Shown in pieces: positions 30,100 through 38,201 of a DNA stretch of 64,000 nt. The notes beneath the pieces are model-generated. The model had not been told where the DNA came from. It saw nothing but the letters and a program-made list of their open reading frames with translations, and searched no databases. This DNA comes from JAENVT01 sp039931555 (lineage in GTDB: Bacteria > Actinomycetota > Acidimicrobiia > Acidimicrobiales > Ilumatobacteraceae). A program made the position numbers and the translations under genes. The stretch is taken from positions 1 through 64,000 of the forward strand of contig JBDTRP010000167.1 of the NCBI GenBank assembly GCA_039931555.1, in the 5' to 3' direction. Within the stretch, counting starts at the first letter, position 1. Each line of letters begins with the position of its first letter.

Positions 30100-31100
30100 G
30101 TCGGGTCGATGGCGGGCCGCAGCTCGTCCGACGCGGATTCGCCGGGCGCGACCCGACCGTGCAGACCCAGCACACTCCGCGTGACGCTGGCCCCAGCGCC
30201 GACCTTGCCCATCACCACCGAGTTTGCCACTGTGGCGTGATCGTCGACGACGGCTCCCGGCAGCAGCACCGAATCTGTGACCGACGAACCGGCGCCGACG
30301 GTCACACCTTCGGCGACGACGCTGTGGGTGACGGTCGCCGTGGAGTCGACGTGCGCACCGCTGTGCACGCCCACGCAGTTGTGCAGGCGCCGCGTCCCGT
30401 CGATGAGGTCGAGGTTGGCCTGCAGGTACAACGTCGGATTCCCGGCGTCGAGCCAGTAGTCGTCGGTCGCCATCGCAAACAGGCGGCCACCGGCGACGAC
30501 CTCGGGAAACGTGACGCGCTCGATCGACACCTTGCGTCCGGCTGGGATGCGCTGCAGCACCGATGGTTCGAGCACGTACGTGCCGCCGTTGATCTGGTTG
30601 CTCGGCGCGGTACCCGGCGCCGGCTTCTCGACAAACCGCTCGACCCTGCCGTCGCTGTCGGTGGCGACGACCCCGAACGACGATGGGTCCTCGACGCCGA
30701 TCAGGTGAATGGTCGCTTCCGCCGAGTGCAGCCGATGGAACTCGACCAGCGCGGCGATGTCGAGATCGGTCAGCACATCGCCATTGGCAACCACGAACGT
30801 GTCGTCGATTCCGCTGAAGTCGGCGGCGAACCGGATTGCGCCGGCCGTGTCGAGCGGCTCGGGCTCGACGGCGTAGCGCAGGGCGACCCCGTTGCACTCA
30901 CCAGCCGGGAACGCGTCGACGAACGGTTCCGGCTTGAAGCCGAGCGCCAGGGTGACTTCGGTGACTCCGCCCTTGGCCAGGTTGTCGACCAGCCGTTCGA
31001 TGATCGGCACATGCCCGACCGGCAGCATCGGCTTGGGTGTGGTCAGCGTGAGAGGCCGCAGTCGCGTTCCGAAGCCGCCGACCAGTACGACGGCGCGCAT
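30096..31100 (-). CDS. manC: Sugar-1-phosphate nucleotidyltransferase (probably GDP-mannose pyrophosphorylase)
   Basis: A 334-residue two-domain enzyme: an N-terminal nucleotidyltransferase (G-G-F-G-T-R-L-R-P-L-T and K-P-M-L-P-V at 8-29, N-G-D-V-L-T-D near 107) and a C-terminal left-handed beta-helix with hexapeptide repeats (about 245-320). It activates a hexose-1-phosphate to the nucleoside diphosphate sugar. The mycobacterial counterpart in the same neighbourhood (Rv3264c, from memory) is a mannose-1-phosphate guanylyltransferase, and gmd and manB are nearby, so GDP-mannose is the most likely product. The gene starts one base inside the stop of the His-rich gene (TGATG) and overlaps the epimerase, giving a three-gene minus-strand operon. 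Confidence 0.87.
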   Translation of the reverse strand: MRAVVLVGGFGTRLRPLTLTTPKPMLPVGHVPIIERLVDNLAKGGVTEVTLALGFKPEPFVDAFPAGECNGVALRYAVEPEPLDTAGAIRFAADFSGIDDTFVVANGDVLTDLDIAALVEFHRLHSAEATIHLIGVEDPSSFGVVATDSDGRVERFVEKPAPGTAPSNQINGGTYVLEPSVLQRIPAGRKVSIERVTFPEVVAGGRLFAMATDDYWLDAGNPTLYLQANLDLIDGTRRLHNCVGVHSGAHVDSTATVTHSVVAEGVTVGAGSSVTDSVLLPGAVVDDHATVANSVVMGKVGAGASVTRSVLGLHGRVAPGESASDELRPAIDPT

Positions 31101-31996
31101 CAGCCGCCGGTGGTGGTGGGCGCCGGTGCAGTGGTGCTGGTCGACACGGGTTCGGTCGTGAGGGCGCTACCGCCGGCAACCGATGTCGTGGTCTCGCCGG
31201 GGATCGTCGTGCTTTCGGGCACCGGTGGGACCAAGGTGGTCGCGCCGACAATGGTGGTTGGCGGGGCAACGTTGCCGCCGTCAGACGCGCCGAGCGTGGG
31301 CAGCTGGGCGGCCCAGTCTGCCTGCGGGATTGTGGTGCCCTTCGGGACGAAGGCAACAGTGAACACCATGCCGTCGTTGGTAATGCGGATGTTGTTGAAG
31401 TCGGTGACGACGTCGTGGAAATCGGGCTTGTCGAAGTGGTCCCACACACGGACGATGAGATCGGTGTCCTTGCCGTTGCACTTGAAATCCTTCGTCGACC
31501 ACTTGTCGCCGCCCTGGTCTTTCGGCAGGACGAGTTCTGTGTCGGTCAACTTGATGTCATAGACATCGAGGAACACGCCGAGCTTGGCCCGGTTACCCGA
31601 GGCTTTGGTGGAATACGGGTGGTAGTGGATGATGCCGTCGCCGTGGCTGTGCACACCGAGGGTTTTGAACTTCTCGTTCAGCAGCACCTGGGCGCCGGTG
31701 GAATCGATCCCGGTCTCTTCCTTCGTCCCAGTGATCTTCGGCTGGAAGGTGTCGCAGATGTAAATACCGAATGCGGCGTGCCAGTGCGCATCAGTGTTGG
31801 TGCCGTCGTTGACCCTCGGAACGCCGGAGCCATTGCTCGGTCGGCTCTGGCGGCCGTAGACGATCGCGAACAGCCCCAGGAGGACGACGAGAACCACAGC
31901 GATCGGGAAAACAGAGCCGCCCTGGAAGCGGACCTTCTTGCCCTTGCCTCGCGAGGCGAGCCTGGCAACTTTTTTGGCAGATGATGACGGAGCCAC
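31100..31996 (-). CDS. Membrane-anchored His-rich exported protein with Thr/Pro tail (298 aa)
   Basis: No named function. The N-terminus is strongly basic (K-K-V-A-R-L-A-S-R-G-K-G-K-K-V), followed by one hydrophobic helix (about 29-46), so the protein is anchored with its bulk outside. The external domain contains H-W-H-A-A-F-G-I-Y-I-C near residue 71 and G-V-H-S-H-G-D-G-I-I-H-Y-H-P near 113, nine histidines in all that look like a metal site. A second cysteine lies in F-K-C-N. The last 75 residues are Thr/Pro/Val-rich low complexity, a plausible wall-spanning stalk. I have seen the H-x-H-x-D-G-x-I-H-x-H-P pattern in uncharacterised actinobacterial proteins. TAGCCT nine bases before the GTG supports the start. 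Confidence 0.72.
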   Translation of the reverse strand: MAPSSSAKKVARLASRGKGKKVRFQGGSVFPIAVVLVVLLGLFAIVYGRQSRPSNGSGVPRVNDGTNTDAHWHAAFGIYICDTFQPKITGTKEETGIDSTGAQVLLNEKFKTLGVHSHGDGIIHYHPYSTKASGNRAKLGVFLDVYDIKLTDTELVLPKDQGGDKWSTKDFKCNGKDTDLIVRVWDHFDKPDFHDVVTDFNNIRITNDGMVFTVAFVPKGTTIPQADWAAQLPTLGASDGGNVAPPTTIVGATTLVPPVPESTTIPGETTTSVAGGSALTTEPVSTSTTAPAPTTTGG

Positions 31997-32005
31997 GAAG
32001 ATGCG

Positions 32006-32011
32006 AGGCTA
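32006..32011 (-). promoter_or_regulatory. Putative -10 element TAGCCT of the His-rich protein operon
   Basis: TAGCCT on the minus strand is followed by nine bases and the GTG at 31996. Confidence 0.48.
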
Positions 32012-32035
32012 TCGCCTCCCCGAATCAAAACTGAG

Positions 32036-33271
32036 TCATCGCTGGTTCAACTCGACAATCAGATCGGCGTAGGCACGGGCAACCGCTGCCGGCGACGCCG
32101 CCGACTCGACCCATCGCCGCCCGGCGGCCCCCATCGCGTCACGCCCGGCCAGGTCGCCGGCCAGCCGTTGCAACGCTTCGCGCAGTGCCTCGGGATCATC
32201 GGGCGGCACACACACGCCGCCCCCCGACTCGGCAAGGATGCGCGGGACCTCGGTGCCCGCGTCGATCGAGGCCAGGACAGGCCGGCCCGCGGCAAGGATC
32301 GAATACGTCTTCGAAGGCACGCTGACCCTCCCGAGACCGGCCTTCAACGGCACGAGGTGGATGTCGCCGGTGGCCAACACCTCGGGAAGCCGATCTGCCG
32401 GCTGGTAGCCGGAGAACCGAATGTTGGTGATCCCACCGGCACGTTCGGCCAGTGACGCCCGCGCCGCACCGTCGCCGTTGATCACGAAGGTCAGTTCGGG
32501 CAAGACGCTGGCCGTGTCGACCACCATCTCCAGCGACTGCGAGAAGCCCACGTTGCCGGCGTACAGCACCACCGTTTCGGACCCGATGCCGAGCTCCGCA
32601 CGCAACGCGGTCATCCGCTCGCGCGGCCGGATCGCATCGGTGTCGACGAAGTTCGGGATGACCCGCACATCGGCACGCCTCGATGGTCGAACCTTGGCGG
32701 CGACGTTGGCGCGCAGATCGCTGCTCAACACCGTCACCGCTGCGGCGCGGTGATAGCTGACACGCTCGAGCCACCTTGCTGCAGCGATGATCCGCCGGTT
32801 CGTGATGGCCCCGGTCTCGATGGCAGCGTCGGGGAACACGTCTTGGATGTTGAAGATCAACGGCCCGCGACGGAACACGTGCGTGCCCCAACCGGTCAGG
32901 CCCAGCGTCAGCGGCGGCGACATGGCGATCACCGCGTCGACACGTCCGCCGCGCAACGACGACAGGCCGGCCACGGCACTGAACCCGGCGAAGCCGGCGG
33001 CGCGGCGCACGAGGTTGCGCTTGTCGCCACCCGAGAAGGGGTTGACCCGAGTGATCGAGCCCCACCCGGTCAACTCGTGACGTGACCAGCGCGCCCGCCA
33101 ACCGGGCTCGACCGCGTGATCGCGATACCACGGCAACGCAGTGACGACGTGCATCTCATGACCGAGGTCGGCGAGCTCACGGACGATCCGGGTCATGACC
33201 ACTCCGGTCGGCGCGGTGTCGGGTTCGAAGTGCGGGCACAGGATCGCGATGCGAAGTCGGTGCGGGTTCAT
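32036..33271 (-). CDS. GT4 family glycosyltransferase (WcaI-like)
   Basis: A 411-residue GT-B glycosyltransferase. The opening R-I-A-I-L-C-P-H-F-E-P-D-T-A-P-T-G, the I-Q-D-V-F-P-D-A-A segment near residue 148 and the donor-site G-N-V-G-F-S-Q near 247 are characteristic of the WcaI-type branch. That branch usually transfers fucose or glucose in exopolysaccharide synthesis. A conserved G-Y-Q-P near 300 and a P-S-K-T-Y-S-I-L-A-A-G-R-P block near 328 replace the simple E-x7-E motif. The start overlaps the stop of the upstream GT4 by four bases. It is the last of three glycosyltransferase genes in a tightly coupled minus-strand unit (35447 to 32036). Confidence 0.87.
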   Translation of the reverse strand: MNPHRLRIAILCPHFEPDTAPTGVVMTRIVRELADLGHEMHVVTALPWYRDHAVEPGWRARWSRHELTGWGSITRVNPFSGGDKRNLVRRAAGFAGFSAVAGLSSLRGGRVDAVIAMSPPLTLGLTGWGTHVFRRGPLIFNIQDVFPDAAIETGAITNRRIIAAARWLERVSYHRAAAVTVLSSDLRANVAAKVRPSRRADVRVIPNFVDTDAIRPRERMTALRAELGIGSETVVLYAGNVGFSQSLEMVVDTASVLPELTFVINGDGAARASLAERAGGITNIRFSGYQPADRLPEVLATGDIHLVPLKAGLGRVSVPSKTYSILAAGRPVLASIDAGTEVPRILAESGGGVCVPPDDPEALREALQRLAGDLAGRDAMGAAGRRWVESAASPAAVARAYADLIVELNQR

Positions 33272-34371
33272 GCTTGCCCGAGCGCCTTCGCATACGCCGC
33301 GGCCAGCGCGGCACCGGACGCGACGGCGGTGAACTGGGCGGCACGTCGCCGCCCTGCCGCGACCATCACCGACCGATCGCGGCCGACACGTTCGAGGGCA
33401 TCGGACCACGCGTCGATCACGAGCGGCAGCACCAGGCCTGCACCATCGACGACGGCGGGGATGCACGTCGCGTTGCTGGCCACGACCGGGCAGCCGAGCG
33501 CCATCGCCTCGATCAACGGTGCGCCGAAACCCTCGTACTGGCTGGGGAAGACCATGGCCTCGGCCATCTTCAGCAAGCCGTTGCGATCGGCAGCCGCCAC
33601 CCGCCCGAGACGCAGGACTCGCGGATCGTTCGCCGATTGCACCTCGGCTTCTGCCGTGCCACTCCCTCCGATCAGCACGAGTCGCAACCCGGGGTCACGC
33701 CACCTCGTCGCCAGCAGGTCGAGCAGAAAGCGGTGGTTCTTGTGATGGTTCGTGACCGCGGGGTACACGATCACGGGTCCGTCGCCGAGCGCGAACCGAT
33801 GCCGAAGTGCGGCAGCGTCGGTGACGTCGGTCAGTAGGGCGGGTTCGAACCCGTGCGGCACCACCATGACCTTCGACGGATCTGCGTCGTAGGCGTCGAT
33901 CACGGAGGTACGGACGTAGTCACTGGGCACTGTGACGACGGTTGCACCGCGCACGGACCGGCCGATCGCGGTCGCCAGATAGGCGCGCTTCTTGCGGCTG
34001 AAGTACTCCGGGTAGGTGCGGTACTGCAGATCGTGAATCGTCAACACGTACGGCCGAACCGCACCGAGGGGAGCGGTGCCACCGCCATGATGGCGGAGAT
34101 CGGCGCTCGACGATCGTCGTCGGAACCAGGTCACCTCGCCGAGGATCCGCCGGCCGCGCGATGCACCGTCGAACGAGGCGACCACCGTGGGGAACAGAGT
34201 CGAGAGGTCCGGATGGGCATCAGCGAAGCGGTCCACGACATACAGCGTCGGCCGGAAGTGTGGCGCCGCCTCGGCCAGCCCGAGGAGTTGACGAACGAGA
34301 TACTCCTCGGACCCGCCGACCTCGCCCGGAACACACCACAGCAGGTTCACGCCGATCGCCGAATCTCCCAT
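33268..34371 (-). CDS. GT4 family glycosyltransferase
   Basis: A 367-residue GT-B enzyme with G-V-N-L-L-W-C-V-P-G-E-V-G-G-S-E-E-Y at the N-terminus, a T-I-H-D-L-Q-Y motif near residue 110 and P-A-V-T-N-H-H-K-N near 202. The donor-binding E-x7-E motif is in F-P-S-Q-Y-E-G-F-G-A-P-L-I-E-A-M near 275. The acceptor is unknown. The ATG at 34371 shares one base with the upstream stop (TGATG); a longer start 17 codons upstream would overlap that gene more and is less likely. The three consecutive GT4 enzymes plausibly build one oligosaccharide repeat unit. Confidence 0.88.
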   Translation of the reverse strand: MGDSAIGVNLLWCVPGEVGGSEEYLVRQLLGLAEAAPHFRPTLYVVDRFADAHPDLSTLFPTVVASFDGASRGRRILGEVTWFRRRSSSADLRHHGGGTAPLGAVRPYVLTIHDLQYRTYPEYFSRKKRAYLATAIGRSVRGATVVTVPSDYVRTSVIDAYDADPSKVMVVPHGFEPALLTDVTDAAALRHRFALGDGPVIVYPAVTNHHKNHRFLLDLLATRWRDPGLRLVLIGGSGTAEAEVQSANDPRVLRLGRVAAADRNGLLKMAEAMVFPSQYEGFGAPLIEAMALGCPVVASNATCIPAVVDGAGLVLPLVIDAWSDALERVGRDRSVMVAAGRRRAAQFTAVASGAALAAAYAKALGQA

Positions 34372-35447
34372 CAGCACAGCTCCCGATACACCTCGGCGGT
34401 CAAGCGGGCGGTCTCCTGCCACGTCGCCCGGTCGGCGCGGGCCACACCCTCGGTCGCCAGCACGTGACGACGCGCCGCGGCCTCGGCGATGCCGCGGGCG
34501 ATGTCGGCAGGGTTCGACGGATCGACGAGTACGGCCGCCCCGCCGGCGGTCTCCTCGGTCGCCGTGCCCCTGCTGGTGACGACCGGCGTGCCCTGGGCCA
34601 TGGCTTCCAGCACCGGCAACCCGTACCCCTCACGCGCGCTCGGATAGCAGAACACCTCGGCCCCGGCGTACAACCCACCGAGGTCTGCCGTCGGGACGAA
34701 GCCGATGAACCGGGTGTCGCCGAGGGATGGGATGTCGATGTCGCCCCACCCTTCGGCACCGGCGACGACCAGCGGCAGCGGCTCGTCCAGCAGGGCCACC
34801 GCCTCCACGAGCCCGCGCAAGTTCTTGCGCGGCTCGACCGTGCCGACGAACAGCAGGTAGCGCTCCGGCAGGTGATGCAACGCAACCACGCGGGCGACCT
34901 CGGCGGCGTCGACCCTTGCGGCGTCGACCCCGAGCGGCACGAGGCGCAGGCGCTGCCCCGGGATTCCCGCGGCGACGCAGTCGTCCATCGTCGCTTCGCT
35001 GCTGCACAACACGAGGTCGGCGCGTCGACGGATCTGATCGAGGCTGCGGCGAAAGATGCTGTTGCCGCGACGGGTGAAGTGCGATGGGTCGTGCAGGAAC
35101 GCAAGATCGTGCACGGTCACCACCATCGGCGCGTCGCTGGCGCAGGGGATCAGGGTGGTCGCGTGGGCCACGTCGACCGGCCCAGTGGCGCGCTCGACCT
35201 TCGGCCAACCTCGGCGCAACCACAGGTCGTACAGCAGCGGCCCACCCACCGGGAGGTGGGCGATCGGTACGACCGGCGACCACGGCTCGCTGGGCACATG
35301 CTTGTGGCGCCCGGCGACTCCGAGCAGCGTCACATCGCGCTCGCCCGCCATTGCCTCGGCAACGCGCATCGCCGCAACTCCTGTGCCTCCCGGCACCCGG
35401 TGCCAGCATTGTTCCAGGGTGTAGGCGACACGCACGGCCCCCATCAT
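34371..35447 (-). CDS. GT4 family glycosyltransferase
   Basis: A 358-residue GT-B enzyme and first gene of the three-glycosyltransferase unit. Visible motifs are G-G-T-G-V-A-A-M-R-V near residue 20, T-V-H-D-L-A-F-L-H near 118 and F-V-G-T-V-E-P-R-K-N near 202. The E-x7-E motif is in Y-P-S-A-R-E-G-Y-G-L-P-V-L-E-A-M near 270. It resembles mannosyl- and rhamnosyltransferases of envelope glycan clusters, but donor and acceptor cannot be fixed. The start has two ATG codons in a row; the first is taken. No promoter hexamer is obvious in the 31 bases shared with the divergent ferritin-like gene, so the promoter may lie within that gene's start. Confidence 0.88.
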   Translation of the reverse strand: MMGAVRVAYTLEQCWHRVPGGTGVAAMRVAEAMAGERDVTLLGVAGRHKHVPSEPWSPVVPIAHLPVGGPLLYDLWLRRGWPKVERATGPVDVAHATTLIPCASDAPMVVTVHDLAFLHDPSHFTRRGNSIFRRSLDQIRRRADLVLCSSEATMDDCVAAGIPGQRLRLVPLGVDAARVDAAEVARVVALHHLPERYLLFVGTVEPRKNLRGLVEAVALLDEPLPLVVAGAEGWGDIDIPSLGDTRFIGFVPTADLGGLYAGAEVFCYPSAREGYGLPVLEAMAQGTPVVTSRGTATEETAGGAAVLVDPSNPADIARGIAEAAARRHVLATEGVARADRATWQETARLTAEVYRELC

Positions 35448-35466
35448 GGCGCGCCGCGCTTTCGTC

Positions 35467-35472
35467 TACGCT
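35467..35472 (+). promoter_or_regulatory. Putative -10 element TACGCT of the ferritin-like gene
   Basis: TACGCT is followed by six bases and the ATG at 35479, favouring this start over an in-frame ATG 33 bases upstream. Confidence 0.42.
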
Positions 35473-35478
35473 TTTCTC

Positions 35479-36273
35479 ATGCGCAAGCAGTTACCACCAA
35501 CCGCGCTCCAGCGCGACTCGCGATTTCACCGCATCACGACCGAGGAACGCTTCGCCGACGAACGACCCAACGACCAGGGTCAGGATCGCCGGATGGATCC
35601 CGAGTCGACCGAGTCGTTCGACCGGGCCCGGCGACAGATGCACGGAATCTTCGTCGGTGAGATCCAGGCGCTCGAGGGCGCCGGGCGCACCGCGTTCGAC
35701 TACACCACGGAGGAGACTCCGTTGCAGATGAAGCTCGACATGGCCAGGCAGTGCTGGGACGAGGCCCGCCATGTCGAGATCAGCCTGCGCCTCGGCGAGC
35801 ACATGGGGACCGAGGTCGGCGAGTTCAGCGAGGCGGTCACGCTGTTCGAGGCAGCGTGTCATTCGGACCCCGTGTTCCGCCTTGCCGGGGTGAACCGGGC
35901 GCTCGAGGGTTTGGCAATCGACGTCTTCACGACCATGCGCGACTTCGCCGGCGACATGAACGATCCGGTGTTGTACTTCTGCGAGGACTGGATGCTGGCC
36001 GACGAGGTGACCCACGTCAAGATGGGCAGCACGTGGCTGCGCGAGCTCACCAAGGACGACAAGGGTCGCCAGACCCGGGCCCTCGAGTTCCAGCGCACGG
36101 TCGACGGCTTGTTCAACTTCCGCGGCAACCGCGGCGAAGACCGCGAGGCGGCCATTCGCCTGGCCCGCACGTTCCGCGAGATGGCCGGCTTCCAGAAGGA
36201 AGAGATCGACGAGATCGCCGAGATGTCTCGGGTGCAACGCGAGGAGCACCGGGTACCGGCGAGCGCGTACTAG
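35479..36273 (+). CDS. Ferritin-like di-iron protein (264 aa)
   Basis: A helical protein with two copies of the di-iron carboxylate pattern. These are E61/E66 with E95-A-R-H98, and E143 with E176-V-T-H179. This E...E-x-x-H pair of half-sites is the hallmark of four-helix-bundle oxygen-activating or ferritin-like proteins. The long sequence between the half-sites and the tryptophan/phenylalanine-rich helices suggest an oxygenase-type rather than a storage protein, but no substrate can be named. The N-terminal 45 residues are polar and probably disordered. It converges with the NicX-like gene and shares CTAG with it at the stops, yet belongs to the opposite strand, so a link to that pathway is only positional. 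Confidence 0.75.
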   Translation: MRKQLPPTALQRDSRFHRITTEERFADERPNDQGQDRRMDPESTESFDRARRQMHGIFVGEIQALEGAGRTAFDYTTEETPLQMKLDMARQCWDEARHVEISLRLGEHMGTEVGEFSEAVTLFEAACHSDPVFRLAGVNRALEGLAIDVFTTMRDFAGDMNDPVLYFCEDWMLADEVTHVKMGSTWLRELTKDDKGRQTRALEFQRTVDGLFNFRGNRGEDREAAIRLARTFREMAGFQKEEIDEIAEMSRVQREEHRVPASAY

Positions 36274-37316
36274 CCCGTCGGGGCACGCAGCTCGGCGACG
36301 AGCTCGCCGTGCTCGACCACCGCAATCCCGTCGAGGGCGACGGTACAGGCTCGCATCGGGAGGTCGAAGTGCCCTGCCGTGAAACGACCGGCCGTTTCGT
36401 TGGCACCGGTCGAGTACAAGAAGCTGCCTGCCAATGCCCGCGCCTCGGTACCCCACGTTTCGCGACGGTCGTACAGCTCGACGGCCTCCCAGCGTGCCGC
36501 CTCGTTCATGCCCCACCCGACGTGGCTCGTCGCGTAGCTGGCCCGGTCACCGAACGACGCCAGGTACGAGCGGAACAGCTGGGCATCGACGCCGCTACCG
36601 CCGATCTCGGTGATGTGATCGTCGACGATGGTCATCTCGATCGGTGACTCGACGATGCGGTTGAACGTGAGGTTGAGGTCACCGGGTGACATCACCAGCA
36701 CGCCGCCCACCGAGTGCGCTGCAGGAAAGGCGATCACCAGTCCCCCGGGCCAGTGGGCGATGGAGCCCGGGCCATTCGTCACACCGGTCGAGCCCGCCGT
36801 GACGGCGCCGGTCAGGTCGATGCTGAGATCAGTGCCGGCGTCGCTGGTGACGCGCATCTCAGCCGCGCTGCGCAGGCGCTGGTGGGCGAGATCCACGCGT
36901 CGGGGAAGATCGGCGTCCCACCCCAGTCGTTCGAAGATGTCGGGATGCTCGTTGGAGATCATCAGCACCCTCGTGCCGGTGGCCAGGATCGCGCCGAGCT
37001 CGGGGGCGTGCAACAGGCCTTCGACCGTGCAGTCGACCACCAGCGCCGCCGACGACAGCGCGGCGATGACACCGGGGTTCCCGCCGATCGCCTGAGACGC
37101 TCCCGTCGATCGGATCGGCACGGGATGCGTCGATGCCGGCGTTGGCACGACGACATCGAAGACTCGGCCGCCCAGCGACTGCGCTGCCAGCCTGGCCGTG
37201 TCGACCAGGGCGGGACGGCTCTGCGATTCGCTCAGCAGGGCGACGACTTCGCCGCCGACCAGGCCGCACCGCGCCAGCTGTGCCGCGAACGCTTCGATGT
37301 AGCGCCATTCGGTCAT
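36270..37316 (-). CDS. NicX-like 2,5-dihydroxypyridine 5,6-dioxygenase family protein
   Basis: A 348-residue protein of the M29-like fold family that includes NicX, the Fe(II) dioxygenase opening the ring of 2,5-dihydroxypyridine to N-formylmaleamate. The metal triad is in register with what I recall for Pseudomonas NicX (H265, H318, D320): here H265 in S-H-V-G-W-G, and H316 and D318 in G-H-F-D-L-P-M-R. Neighbouring blocks F-L-Y-S-T-G-A-N and W-P-G-G-L-V-I-A-F-P also match. Relatives are sometimes annotated as leucyl aminopeptidases. It is translated from an ATGA overlap after an alpha/beta hydrolase, as expected for a NicD-type deformylase partner. The exact ring substrate remains uncertain. 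Confidence 0.78.
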   Translation of the reverse strand: MTEWRYIEAFAAQLARCGLVGGEVVALLSESQSRPALVDTARLAAQSLGGRVFDVVVPTPASTHPVPIRSTGASQAIGGNPGVIAALSSAALVVDCTVEGLLHAPELGAILATGTRVLMISNEHPDIFERLGWDADLPRRVDLAHQRLRSAAEMRVTSDAGTDLSIDLTGAVTAGSTGVTNGPGSIAHWPGGLVIAFPAAHSVGGVLVMSPGDLNLTFNRIVESPIEMTIVDDHITEIGGSGVDAQLFRSYLASFGDRASYATSHVGWGMNEAARWEAVELYDRRETWGTEARALAGSFLYSTGANETAGRFTAGHFDLPMRACTVALDGIAVVEHGELVAELRAPTG

Positions 37317-38122
37317 CGATCTGCCGCCGTCGCCGACGAGCGCTGCATGTGGTCGTCGAGCAGCTGATTGACCGCATCGGGCGCCTCGACGTTCAGCAGG
37401 TGCCCGGCATGCGGGACCACGACGAGCCGAGCGTGCGGGATCAGATCGGCGAGGGCGAAGGCATAGGCCACGGGTGTCTCCTCGTCGAGCTCGCCGACCA
37501 CGCACAACGTTGGCGCGGTGATCGCCGGCAACAAGGCCCGGCTGTCGTGAGTGACGAGGCAGTCGATGGCCCGGCGCATCCCACCGCTCGTCACGCGGGC
37601 CATCGCCGCCCGCTGACCGGCCAGCGCTTCGGGTGAGATGTGCGGACCGGCGATCGAGGCCAACACTCGGTCCGCGAAGTCAGTGGGCTCGAGCCCTTCG
37701 TCGAGCGGGGCGAGGCGCGACGCACGCCACTCGTGCGGCTTGGTGCCATCGAGGCCGAACACCGGGCTGGTCGACAAGAGGGTGAGGCTGTGCACCCTCG
37801 ATGGAGCCCGAGCGGCAACGTACTGGGCGATCATCCCGCCGAACGAGATCCCGGCGAGGTGCACAGCATCGGCTCCGAGCACGTCGATGAAGGCCACGAC
37901 CGCGTCGGCCAGCGCAGTGAACGTCATGTCGACGTCGAGTGCAGCGGATGCTCCGTACCCCGGCAGGTCCCACGCCACGACTCGGCGCCCATTTGCCAAG
38001 GCCCGGAGTTGCGGCTCCCACGAGAGCCGACTCCCGCCGAGGCCGTGCAGCAGCACCAGGGGCGCGCCGTGGCCTGCCTCGCGCCAGGCGAACCGCTCGC
38101 CGTCGACATCGGACGCTCGCAT
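37313..38122 (-). CDS. Alpha/beta hydrolase (NicD-like candidate)
   Basis: A 269-residue alpha/beta hydrolase. The nucleophile elbow G-I-S-F-G-G places Ser93 as nucleophile. The oxyanion loop H-G-L-G-G is near residue 26, the acid is probably in G-E-L-D-E-E-T near 208 and the histidine in P-H-A-G-H-L near 237. On its own this family is broad. The coupling by ATGA overlap to a NicX-like dioxygenase suggests N-formylmaleamate deformylase activity (NicD), which releases formate. An ATG at 38122 and a GTG one codon earlier are both possible starts; the GTG would sit six bases after a candidate -10. The promoter region is shared with the divergent flavoprotein gene. Confidence 0.82.
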   Translation of the reverse strand: MRASDVDGERFAWREAGHGAPLVLLHGLGGSRLSWEPQLRALANGRRVVAWDLPGYGASAALDVDMTFTALADAVVAFIDVLGADAVHLAGISFGGMIAQYVAARAPSRVHSLTLLSTSPVFGLDGTKPHEWRASRLAPLDEGLEPTDFADRVLASIAGPHISPEALAGQRAAMARVTSGGMRRAIDCLVTHDSRALLPAITAPTLCVVGELDEETPVAYAFALADLIPHARLVVVPHAGHLLNVEAPDAVNQLLDDHMQRSSATAADR

Positions 38123-38131
38123 CACGTGCGT

Positions 38132-38194
38132 AGTCTTTCCTGCTCACCGATATTTGTCAACGGTGTTGACATCGTGCCGACCGCCATCCACAAT
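38132..38194. promoter_or_regulatory. Symmetric divergent promoter with palindromic operator
   Basis: A perfect inverted repeat TGTCAA-N5-TTGACA (38155-38171) sits in the 79-base gap. Each arm reads TTGACA outward, the exact -35 consensus. On the plus strand it is followed after 17 bases by CACAAT (38189-38194), seven bases from the ATG at 38202. On the minus strand it is followed after 17 bases by AAGACT (38137-38132), six bases from a GTG at 38125. A repressor bound to the palindrome would block both promoters. The TetR gene two positions downstream is the obvious candidate. Confidence 0.62.
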
Positions 38195-38201
38195 CGTGGC
38201 C

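Noticed and set aside
36270..37316. Leucyl aminopeptidase (M29) annotation
   Set aside because: The blocks around H265, H316 and D318 match NicX better, and the neighbour is a hydrolase coupled by overlap; kept only as an alternative.
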